Of a stretch of DNA of 23,527 nt, positions 13,515 to 22,068 are shown in pieces. The position numbers and the translations under genes are program-made. The DNA is from a virus, in IMG/VR virus record IMGVR_UViG_3300037961_002524, positions 8,614 through 32,140 of that record. One strand, written 5' to 3'. The notes under the pieces were generated by a model. The model searched no databases. It was given only the letters and a program-made list of their open reading frames with translations, and was not told the DNA's origin. Position 1 is the stretch's first letter. Each line of letters starts with the position of its first letter.

Positions 13515-15512
13515 CTAACCTAATAGATATCCGTACATAACAAATTGGCCACTATAAGCTGTGACTGAACCGGATCCTCTATAAAATTTAAATTCTAATG
13601 TATCATTTGCTGAACAAGGTATGATAGCACCATTGGAAAAATTTGTATGATTAGAATAATATTCACCATTCTGCATATCTTCCCATATAGTACCGTTTTT
13701 ATACCAACCAGTATTAAACACAACCCCAGATCCACCTGTACCAGAAGGATAAGCTAATCCATTTGCCATAACAAAATAATTACCTTCTACTGGACATGTA
13801 AAAACACCTGTTGAAGTGTTGTAATGGCTACCTGTATTTAAAGGTGTATTAGCTGGTATGACAGTTGTCCAATTATTTGCTTGGGTATAATTAGTTCCTC
13901 TAGTTGAAAAAGCTGGTTGGTTAGGTTTTGTTACTGCACCCGCAGCTGTTGTCTGCCATGCTACATTATTATTATTCGCATGAAAATAAACAACGTCTGA
14001 GTTCATATACCAATAAGAATAATGCCCAGATGTTGAGTTACCATCTCGCATTCTAATTCTTACGCCTGAGAAATCTGTAGAAGTGTTTTCTACTGTAAGA
14101 GCATCATAAGAATTTGGTCCTGAGATTGTAGTCATACCGCCAATATCAGCGCCGTAAGTATAGTATGTACCATATCCAAATCCGGTATCTACATCAGTAC
14201 CTTGAATATGCAATCTTTCACTAAACGTACCTATACCACTATCATTCATTGAAAAATGACCTTGGTTATCGCCTCTGCCTATTTCAAAGGTGCTAGTACT
14301 CTCATCAAATCTAAGTTCAGCTTTTACTGTATTGGCAGAACCAGTTGTAAATTGCAATACAGCATCATCATTAGTCCCATTATCATCCTTATCAGTTTGA
14401 ATTTTTATATTATTATAAGAATTTGAACTAAAGGTTGTACCTGTACTGCTATTAGTAATAAAAGTATTCGGTACAAAGTCTTCAGCCGCAAGTTGTGGTA
14501 CAGCTTCAACCCATTGTGTGTCACCGTCACTATCTACATAGTAAACGTATAAGTTACCAGCTGAATCATCCCACCATAGTTGACCATTAGAAGGATTACT
14601 AGGAGCTGTAACACCTAGAGACGCAAGAGCAACCGAACCTGCAGGAGTGTTTGTAAAGTTATTATAGTTTAGAAAATAATCACTATCTCTACCACCAAGT
14701 GTTTCTGCATCTACATTTAATGCATCAACAAATGATTTTGTAACTAATTCTGTTACATCACTATCAGCACCTAGATAATGACCAGATAATGTACCGGCTG
14801 TAAATGCACCTGTAATTGTCGAAGCACCGTTACTATCAAATTGCATTACCGTACCAGAAGTTGGTAAAGTGATATTTGTACTATCAGTTAGGTTCATTAG
14901 TAAGTGATAATCACCTGCTGTACGCAGATCTTTATCGATAGTTAAATCACCGCCAAGCTTAACTGTTCTGTTTACATTTTCTACATCTACTGTTAGTGTA
15001 CGATTATCTGTTAAGTTTGTACTACTATTAGATTGTACTCTTAAGTCATATTGATTTGTTGTCTGATCTCTCAAACCTAATGTTGTTATCTTACTAAAAG
15101 AACCTGGTCCTACAATCTGGGGGGTGTTAATAGTAGGAGAGGTTAAAGTTTTACTAGTAAGAGTTTCAGGCCCGTCAGTTGATACAAATGTTGCACCATT
15201 TAATGCAGCATTAAATTGACCAAGTGTACCTGTCAATGTATTGTTTGTAAGGTTAAATGTTTTATTTGTAACAGTTAGAGTGTTATTATTAGTTGCAACG
15301 GTTGCTGAATCAACACGCACAGTTGCATTTGCTTCATGAGCAGCGCCGTTTAAAACAGTTATACCATCTCCAGCTGTTATCTGAGCAATATAATTACCTG
15401 TTGTACCCGAGTCTAGTGCAACATCGGTATTCTGAATAATACCTGTAACAAGTGCTGAGTCTAATCCTTCAGCAAGTGATGTACTTAAAAATGAACTAAG
15501 TTTAACGACCAT
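13515..15512 (-). CDS. Tail fibre protein with C1q-like C-terminal domain
   Basis: A 665-residue, Asn/Ser/Thr/Gly-rich protein. In order: a beta-rich N-terminus with the tail-fibre motif KTLTSPTINTPQI at 121-133; a LGGRDSDYFLNYNNFTNTP module at 272-290 that also occurs in the 1189-residue fibre upstream; a SNPSNGQLWWDDSAGNLYVY motif near 305-325, frequent in marine phage fibres; and a C-terminal domain (about 530-665) with the C1q/TNF-like pattern YNTSTGVFTCPVEGNYFVMA. C1q-like domains form trimeric globular heads and may bind host surface glycans or proteins. AAGGT precedes the ATG. The exact place on the virion is inferred. Confidence 0.83.
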   Translation of the reverse strand: MVVKLSSFLSTSLAEGLDSALVTGIIQNTDVALDSGTTGNYIAQITAGDGITVLNGAAHEANATVRVDSATVATNNNTLTVTNKTFNLTNNTLTGTLGQFNAALNGATFVSTDGPETLTSKTLTSPTINTPQIVGPGSFSKITTLGLRDQTTNQYDLRVQSNSSTNLTDNRTLTVDVENVNRTVKLGGDLTIDKDLRTAGDYHLLMNLTDSTNITLPTSGTVMQFDSNGASTITGAFTAGTLSGHYLGADSDVTELVTKSFVDALNVDAETLGGRDSDYFLNYNNFTNTPAGSVALASLGVTAPSNPSNGQLWWDDSAGNLYVYYVDSDGDTQWVEAVPQLAAEDFVPNTFITNSSTGTTFSSNSYNNIKIQTDKDDNGTNDDAVLQFTTGSANTVKAELRFDESTSTFEIGRGDNQGHFSMNDSGIGTFSERLHIQGTDVDTGFGYGTYYTYGADIGGMTTISGPNSYDALTVENTSTDFSGVRIRMRDGNSTSGHYSYWYMNSDVVYFHANNNNVAWQTTAAGAVTKPNQPAFSTRGTNYTQANNWTTVIPANTPLNTGSHYNTSTGVFTCPVEGNYFVMANGLAYPSGTGGSGVVFNTGWYKNGTIWEDMQNGEYYSNHTNFSNGAIIPCSANDTLEFKFYRGSGSVTAYSGQFVMYGYLLG

Positions 15513-15522
15513 TTATTTTACC

Positions 15523-18462
15523 TTAAGCCTGAGCTTCACCCCACCGGAGCTGAATTGTTCCTCTAACGTCACCAGACAAACAGAATGCATTAATTGCAAG
15601 AACGTCAGGACCATCTGGATATTTAAAGTCACCACCGAGTGGAGCACCAGATAATTCTTTCAAGTCAGATAAATCTAACACTGTTGTTAATGAGTCAGCA
15701 CGAGATGCTTCACAAACAAAAGCAAATACTCTTTCACCTGGTATTGCATACGTACCTGATGACCATGTAATATCATCTTTATCTGCAACCTGAGCAAATG
15801 ATGGCTGACCGCCATCGTCAGATCTATTTAAACTCTTCCAGTTTGCATCCGAAAAGTTTTTAGGATTAATAATACCTTGTATAACAACCTCACCAGAAGA
15901 TGATGAACCACGACCAAGAGATGCCGCGCATTCTTTCATCAAAAGCTGAGATCTATTTAATAAGTCCTTTGCACCTAATCGACCGACAGATGAGTTAGAT
16001 ACTGATGGAGCAAGTCGTACACAAAAAGATGTAATAGGTGTTGTACCAATTTTATCACCACTAGTGTTATGTGAATTTTTATAGTTGAAGATGTAACCTC
16101 GGTCTAAATCAAAGTAACCATCCATAATTAATGATGAACCCCAGTGAGATAGAGTTGGCGAACATGTGTTTGAAATCTCAATAATACCAGTATTTGTACT
16201 ATGAGGAACTTTAGGACCAGCTGTTAAGCTGTTAACGTTACCCTGTAGATATTGAGTAAGAGAAGCTTCGCGAGTACAACCTGTAAAGTTACCTGCACCG
16301 TCAGTCACACTTCGACCTGTATATGAAATAATTTCATTATCGATCATTAATGTACCTGTATCATCAAATTCTTGTAAGTTATCTGCCGGAATTGTTGTAG
16401 CATTACTATCAATAGCATTTGTCAAGAATGTAATAGGTGAATCGTTTTCAATTGAATAACGAACCGGTAAGTTACCAGATCTCATGTAAGCTTCATTGTT
16501 AACGTTGTTATTTTTAATTCTATGTAGATAAATCCATCGACCATCATCACCACGAACCATATAATGAATAAAACCAGCACCATACCATGAGTATTCGATA
16601 CCGATCATTTGCATTTTGTTAAAGTCCCAATGATAACCGGATGAACCATTACCGTCAGCTTTATCCATATTCCATTTTTCTTGAGGTATTCTTAATTCAG
16701 TAACCTTTTGAATACGAACACCGGCTTGAGTAATACCACGATAGTCAGGCGTGATATAAGCGGTTGTATTACTTACAACCTGTGTTATAAAGTGAGTCAT
16801 ACCACGTATAACAATTCTATCACCAGCTCTAATTTGTTCTGATAATCGTGTATTATTACCAGTAATTGTACTACTGTTTTGAGTTGCCGTAATTGTACCA
16901 GTAATGTTTTCCGTTGAAGATCGTCGGCAACAGAACATTTGGTTACCGTCATATTCAAAGAATACTCCGTTTTGATCATCAAATAATCCAGCACGTACAG
17001 CAGAACCAATCCAATTTTTCACAAATACCTTTGATACTTCTTTTAAAATTGCTGTTGTATCACCTAATGTAGATTTTGCAGCAACAGTAAATGTATAGTC
17101 ATCAACAATTGATGCAACTGTATAATCGTCTTCATATCCAGATGTTTTTACACCTTCAATCGATACAACTGCTCCGACTTGTAAACCATGATCAATATCA
17201 TCAGTCTTAATTGTAATTGATGAACCAATAGTTGTACCAGCTGCTGAAATACTTTGTAAGTCATAGTTAGGCGCAAACAATGTACCAGATGAAAATAAGA
17301 AACCTTTACCTGACTGATATCTAAAGAATCGTTTTGACATACGAACAACCGATGCAGCATATGTCGGAGTCTTTGTAGACAAGATAACACCACCGTCTGA
17401 TGGTCTATGTAAGATAGTTGAGTTAGAAACAGCATATAAAGTTACATTCGATGGACTTCCAACAGCTCCACCAGGTCGTGCTGTATATTGTAGTGATGTT
17501 AACGTTGGAGTTTTCTTAATAAAGAATGGTCCCGATGCTTCTTCTTTGTTTGTGCCAGATGCAACTTCTGCGTGAATAGGACAACCAGGTACAAGACCAT
17601 GTGGTGCAGCAAAGTTTAATGTAATTGTACTTGGATCAGATCCATCAGATGTTGCTGATTGAACAGGAATAGATGCGTTAGCATATAAACCACCTCGTCG
17701 ACCAAGTGTTTCTTCAGTTTTTAAACTTTGACCGCTTGCTGTACCGACTATACCACGAGCGTAATATGTTAATGTATTTGCATTTGGTATTGATTCAATA
17801 ATAAAACTACCGTCTGCCCGTGAGAAACCAGCCGTACCTGCGTTTAATCCAGATACGTTTACAACATCACCGACTGATAAGTCATGATTAGAATCTGTAA
17901 AGTTGAGAGTAATTAAACTATTAGTTGTACTTGTAGTATTATAATCTGTAGTAATTGTATTAACAGTAAGGTCAACACCAGGTTCATCAAATGTAGATGG
18001 ATATCCTTTAATAGTACCATAACCTGCCCATTTTGTAGGCTGTAAACCATATTCAAAGTCAGCATCGATAAGCGACTGAGGTTGAGAAACTCTCATACGT
18101 TCAATAGCGTCTGTACCAAATTGAAACGGTCTGATAATCTGACCTTGCTCTGTCATTTCTTCTGAATATATTTGTAATAAATCAGTACTACTCATACTAG
18201 ATGTATCAACAGCTAGTGTAATAGTTGAAAAACCACTATATGCTTGATCAGCGGTTGGAAAATGCGTTGTATTTGGACCTTTTGTAAATACTACCGTAGT
18301 TCCAGCAGATGCTGTGTCACTAAAGTTATAGATAATAACATTATCGGTAACGTTTGTGATAAGTAATAATTTATCTAAAGAGAATCTACCTGGAACAATG
18401 ATAGTTCCATTACCAGCTGTTCCTGGGGTAAATACATAATCTCTTATTAACTTTTTAGCCAT
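15523..18462 (-). CDS. Large virion structural protein
   Basis: A 979-residue protein. The N-terminal 100 residues look like a beta domain. Residues 113-148 (FQFGTDAIERMRVSQPQSL, DFEYGLQPTKWAGY) and 352-395 (HRPSDGGVILS, KRFFRYQSGKG) are stretches I associate with a large structural protein common in marine T4-like phages. Three small beta modules with an ITLNF...HGL-VG pattern sit at about 182-236, 278-328 and 414-463. The rest holds ladder-like beta segments and a WYGAGFIHY motif. AGGATAGGA precedes the ATG, 9 bases after the upstream stop. Likely a baseplate-proximal or fibre-base component; location not readable. Confidence 0.8.
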   Translation of the reverse strand: MAKKLIRDYVFTPGTAGNGTIIVPGRFSLDKLLLITNVTDNVIIYNFSDTASAGTTVVFTKGPNTTHFPTADQAYSGFSTITLAVDTSSMSSTDLLQIYSEEMTEQGQIIRPFQFGTDAIERMRVSQPQSLIDADFEYGLQPTKWAGYGTIKGYPSTFDEPGVDLTVNTITTDYNTTSTTNSLITLNFTDSNHDLSVGDVVNVSGLNAGTAGFSRADGSFIIESIPNANTLTYYARGIVGTASGQSLKTEETLGRRGGLYANASIPVQSATSDGSDPSTITLNFAAPHGLVPGCPIHAEVASGTNKEEASGPFFIKKTPTLTSLQYTARPGGAVGSPSNVTLYAVSNSTILHRPSDGGVILSTKTPTYAASVVRMSKRFFRYQSGKGFLFSSGTLFAPNYDLQSISAAGTTIGSSITIKTDDIDHGLQVGAVVSIEGVKTSGYEDDYTVASIVDDYTFTVAAKSTLGDTTAILKEVSKVFVKNWIGSAVRAGLFDDQNGVFFEYDGNQMFCCRRSSTENITGTITATQNSSTITGNNTRLSEQIRAGDRIVIRGMTHFITQVVSNTTAYITPDYRGITQAGVRIQKVTELRIPQEKWNMDKADGNGSSGYHWDFNKMQMIGIEYSWYGAGFIHYMVRGDDGRWIYLHRIKNNNVNNEAYMRSGNLPVRYSIENDSPITFLTNAIDSNATTIPADNLQEFDDTGTLMIDNEIISYTGRSVTDGAGNFTGCTREASLTQYLQGNVNSLTAGPKVPHSTNTGIIEISNTCSPTLSHWGSSLIMDGYFDLDRGYIFNYKNSHNTSGDKIGTTPITSFCVRLAPSVSNSSVGRLGAKDLLNRSQLLMKECAASLGRGSSSSGEVVIQGIINPKNFSDANWKSLNRSDDGGQPSFAQVADKDDITWSSGTYAIPGERVFAFVCEASRADSLTTVLDLSDLKELSGAPLGGDFKYPDGPDVLAINAFCLSGDVRGTIQLRWGEAQA

Positions 18463-18471
18463 TCTTTATTC

Positions 18472-21400
18472 CTATCCTAATCCTATGGCAAACGCAATCG
18501 CTTCTGATTTTGTTGCAAAATTTGCTACATCAGCCGAATCACCTTTTTCACCTTCTGGACCTCTTTGTCCTATGGAACTGTAAACATTCCATGTGTTATT
18601 TATATAGATTAATTCAATAATACTCTGACCTAGATCTAGTTCAAAGTTATCGGTGTATCCTTCGATTGTAGAGCCGTTACGACTCAATATAACTGTATTT
18701 GTTCCGCTCCAATTTGATATATCTATAAGCTTTACATAATCTCCTGTTGATGGACTTGCAGGTAATGTACATACAACTTGTCCGTCGGTCGTATCAACAG
18801 CATATCGATTAGCTGTTACAGCACTAAAGTCAGATTCTTTTACTTGATAGTTAGTTGAGAATTGAGTAAAGTCTGAGTCAAAGCCTAAGTATTGACCTCG
18901 TAATGCACCAAAGTTCCATGTTGGTAGATTGACTGTAGAGTCAGTTAAATTTATTGTTTGTGATCTTGGACTACTATCAATGCTACTTTGTACTAGATTA
19001 TCAAAAACATACCATTCACCATTAGATGCATCTCTTACAAAACCCGTATGACGTTTAGTTGTACCACCATCGTCTGAATATTGACCAACAATACCGATAT
19101 CAATATTGTCTGCCATGTTCGAATCAGCAACTGTAATATAAGCATTTGATACAGATAAGTCAGCTTGTGCTTGAGATGTCTGTGTACCTGTAATTGTTAA
19201 GTCACCTTGAATAACAACGTCACCGGTAAAGAGGCCGCCTCCAAATTCTACTGAGTCTGTAACACTTACGGCCTGGCCAATTGCAACTTGACCACTATTA
19301 ATTGTAACACCAGTGCCAGCAGAAAAATGTGATCGTACTTCAGTAGCACTAGGACCTGTATATGTGAATATACCAGTAGCAGGAGCATAACTAAGTGAAC
19401 CATCACCGCCAGCGTCATTTACGCTAATAGCATTCTTAGCGGCCGAGTCAGCTCTTGCAGTCGTATAATATTGTCTAGTACCTTCAACAACATCAGATGT
19501 TGACTTAGTACCTAAATCAGAATCAAACCTTGCGGTCGTATAATATAAATTTGTACCTTCAGTTAAATTTGTAGTAGTATGATTAGATATATCATCTACT
19601 GTACCGTCAACATTACCAATAAATTTACCGGTTCCATTTGTACCAGCTTGTACGTTATTCACAACAACTATATCATTAGATCGAATAGTTTTATCAACAC
19701 CTAATCCACCCACAAGTACAAGAGAAGCAGATGTCTTAGTAGTTGCATCTGTACCAGAATAAAATTTACTATTACCACTTGGTAGTATCTCAAATAATGT
19801 ATTAGGACTTGTAAAGTCAATTGGATTAACACCTGTACTCTTTACAAACTTATATGTTACATCAGCATTTTGTGTACCAAATATAAATTCATTATTCAGC
19901 GTCAAACCAATATTTGCATTATACTGGTTATCAATAGCTAAGTTGAAAACTGCATTTCTACTTGAGTCATCAGATGTATAACCAAGGACAGAAGCTGTAC
20001 TATCACCAAGAGTATTATTTTTGTTTATATTGACAGCACCATAGTTACCGCCAAATATACCTCTACCATTAATTGCTAACTGGCCAAATTCTACATTTGC
20101 TGAACTATCCGTAGTAATTTCACCAGAGCTAATTGATATACCATTACCACCAGTAAAATGTGCACGTGTTTCTGCCGCACTTGGACCCGTATACGTAAAT
20201 ACACCAGTTGTATTATTATATGCAAACGATCCATCACCGCCAGCATCTGTAGCTGATACAGCTCGTTTAGCATCTGAGTCTGCTCTTGCAGTTGTAAAAT
20301 ATAAATTAGTTGAACCTTCTGATAGATCATCAGTAGTTGATAATGCTAAGTCAGAATCGAAAGATGCTTTTCTATATAATGCATTTGGAATTGTACTAAT
20401 AGCACCAGTCGATGCATTATAAGATAAAACGCCACCGGCAACACTAAAGATATTTTTGACATTAGTAGAGTCTAAAACATTGGGGGTGTTTGTGAAGTTA
20501 GTATAATCTAAATAATGTCCAGGTAGTTGACTACCTAAGTGTGTTGCATTAATACCTAAATTGTCAACAAAAGTTTTAGTTACCTTTGCTCCAATATCTG
20601 AATCAGCTCTTGCTGTAGTGTAATATAAGTTATCACCTTCAGTGAGATTTGTCGTAGTCATATCACCAAAGTCAGAATCAAATCTACCTGTTGTATAGTA
20701 TAATCTTGAACCTTCTGTTAAGTTTGTAGTTGTTGACGACGTCTCATCTAATAACTTAACCCAATTACCATTGTGTGCAAAGTAACCCTTACCTGTTCCA
20801 TGTACATGAGCAAACATACCATGATACGTATTTGCATTCGGTAAGTTAGCTTCAGCTGAATACATATTTGCAAATAATACTTTACCGGTAGTAACAATGT
20901 TATTACTACCCATATCAAGGCCAGCACTTTCTATGGCATCAATTGCTCTTTGATCTGTAAAATATAGATTAGTCGAACCTTCAGAAACACTATCTGTACT
21001 TCCTTGTACAAATCCAAATCGACCAGTGAGTGAATTATAAGTTAAAGCGCCATCTACACTAAAGACATTCTTAACCATACTAGAGTCAAGAACAAATGGT
21101 GTACTTGTAAAGTTATTATAGTCTAAGTAATAATCACTATCTCGTCCACCTAATAATGTAGCATCATCAGCTGTAATTGATAACTGATCTACAAATGAAC
21201 CTGTTACTCTTGCATCGATATCAGAATCGACACGTGCTTTGAGATAATATTGATTAGTACCTTCGCTTAATTGTGTAGTACTTTTTGCGTTAAAGTCAGA
21301 ATCGAATCTTGTTTTACTATAAAGATAATCACCTGTTTGTGTGCCAAATTGGCCTGTACTTGAGTCGTATGTTAATACACCACCTGTTACACTAGGTATT

Positions 21401-22041
21401 TGTTTCATTAATGCAGAGTCAAGGTAGAATGAACTGTCGATCAATGCAAATACAGCAGAATCAATAAATGCATCAATTCGAGTATTTAGCTGACCAGAGT
21501 CTAAGTATTTTAAACTTTGTAGTAATGGATCTACGTAACCAGAATCGATTATATCTAATATAGCTGTAGAGTCAATTAAATGCTGGTTAATGTTGCTGGC
21601 CGCAAGTTTGACTTCAGCGCCTGTCGTATGATTAGTAAATCGCACACGGCCTGTATGCTCAGACATAACAAGACTGCCAAAGCTAACAGAGTTACCTGAA
21701 ATGTATAAGTCTCTAAATCTATTAAGTGAGTCACCTAAGTCATATAGTTCATTTCCATTAGGTACGATATGCTGATCAATATTACCAAACACTGAGTCTA
21801 GCATACCATGCACTTCTGTAGAATCTAAATAATTTAAGTTAACACGATCATCAATGTAAGCACTATCGATCATGCTCACAACTTGACCTGAGTCTAAGAA
21901 TTGTGCTATGGCATTGGAAGAATTTTTATAATAGAGTTTACCATCAGCGTAGTTAATCGCCAATTCACCGTATTCTAAATCACTCGGTGACGGATTATCT
22001 CCGGATACACCTTTCTTTTTTAACTTAATTATAGTTGTCAT
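18472..22041 (-). CDS. Long repeat-rich tail fibre protein
   Basis: An 1189-residue protein. Its N-terminus (PSPSDLEYGELAINYADGKL, residues 17-36) is the typical attachment-end motif of marine phage fibres. Residues 41-210 are rich in DS-x5-DS spacing. Seven copies of an EGxNLYYTTARxDSD-type unit lie between 258 and 869; two copies of a DAGGDGS...TYTGPSA module at 599-642 and 876-919; two FVD...NFTxTP...VLDS modules at 282-343 and 489-552. A GDLTITGTQTSQAQ...ITVADSN module (945-975) precedes a beta C-terminus ending with a short GQRGPEGEKG collagen-like stretch. AAGGAAG lies six bases before the ATG. A long shaft that probably contacts the host. Confidence 0.83.
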   Translation of the reverse strand: MTTIIKLKKKGVSGDNPSPSDLEYGELAINYADGKLYYKNSSNAIAQFLDSGQVVSMIDSAYIDDRVNLNYLDSTEVHGMLDSVFGNIDQHIVPNGNELYDLGDSLNRFRDLYISGNSVSFGSLVMSEHTGRVRFTNHTTGAEVKLAASNINQHLIDSTAILDIIDSGYVDPLLQSLKYLDSGQLNTRIDAFIDSAVFALIDSSFYLDSALMKQIPSVTGGVLTYDSSTGQFGTQTGDYLYSKTRFDSDFNAKSTTQLSEGTNQYYLKARVDSDIDARVTGSFVDQLSITADDATLLGGRDSDYYLDYNNFTSTPFVLDSSMVKNVFSVDGALTYNSLTGRFGFVQGSTDSVSEGSTNLYFTDQRAIDAIESAGLDMGSNNIVTTGKVLFANMYSAEANLPNANTYHGMFAHVHGTGKGYFAHNGNWVKLLDETSSTTTNLTEGSRLYYTTGRFDSDFGDMTTTNLTEGDNLYYTTARADSDIGAKVTKTFVDNLGINATHLGSQLPGHYLDYTNFTNTPNVLDSTNVKNIFSVAGGVLSYNASTGAISTIPNALYRKASFDSDLALSTTDDLSEGSTNLYFTTARADSDAKRAVSATDAGGDGSFAYNNTTGVFTYTGPSAAETRAHFTGGNGISISSGEITTDSSANVEFGQLAINGRGIFGGNYGAVNINKNNTLGDSTASVLGYTSDDSSRNAVFNLAIDNQYNANIGLTLNNEFIFGTQNADVTYKFVKSTGVNPIDFTSPNTLFEILPSGNSKFYSGTDATTKTSASLVLVGGLGVDKTIRSNDIVVVNNVQAGTNGTGKFIGNVDGTVDDISNHTTTNLTEGTNLYYTTARFDSDLGTKSTSDVVEGTRQYYTTARADSAAKNAISVNDAGGDGSLSYAPATGIFTYTGPSATEVRSHFSAGTGVTINSGQVAIGQAVSVTDSVEFGGGLFTGDVVIQGDLTITGTQTSQAQADLSVSNAYITVADSNMADNIDIGIVGQYSDDGGTTKRHTGFVRDASNGEWYVFDNLVQSSIDSSPRSQTINLTDSTVNLPTWNFGALRGQYLGFDSDFTQFSTNYQVKESDFSAVTANRYAVDTTDGQVVCTLPASPSTGDYVKLIDISNWSGTNTVILSRNGSTIEGYTDNFELDLGQSIIELIYINNTWNVYSSIGQRGPEGEKGDSADVANFATKSEAIAFAIGLG
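19435..21270 (-). repeat. Seven-copy EGxNLYYTTARxDSD repeat region of the long fibre
   Basis: The repeat copies begin at residues 258, 352, 441, 466, 573, 826 and 851 of the fibre. Each has LTEG/LSEG/VSEG, then N/R-LYYTT or LYFTT, then AR/GR and a DSD-type end. Two pairs (441/466 and 826/851) are spaced by exactly 25 residues. The unequal divergence suggests repeated recombination and duplication, common in phage shaft regions. Confidence 0.78.
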
Positions 22042-22060
22042 AATTCTTCCTTAAAAACAC

Positions 22061-22068
22061 TATTTATC
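22061..22068 (-). promoter_or_regulatory. Possible T4-type late promoter element, weak candidate
   Basis: The minus strand reads GATAAATA here, one base off the T4 late consensus TATAAATA, overlapping the end of the partial fibre gene and 19 bases upstream of the long-fibre ATG. This is one of the longest gaps in the minus-strand run (25 bases), but the resulting leader would be very short, and in AT-rich sequence such octamers arise by chance. Low confidence. Confidence 0.2.

Noticed and set aside
18597-18604. Perfect TATAAATA octamer on the minus strand, 135 bases upstream of the large virion protein gene
   Set aside because: It lies inside coding sequence of the long fibre gene; in DNA this AT-rich several such octamers are expected by chance, so it cannot be called a late promoter without transcript data.
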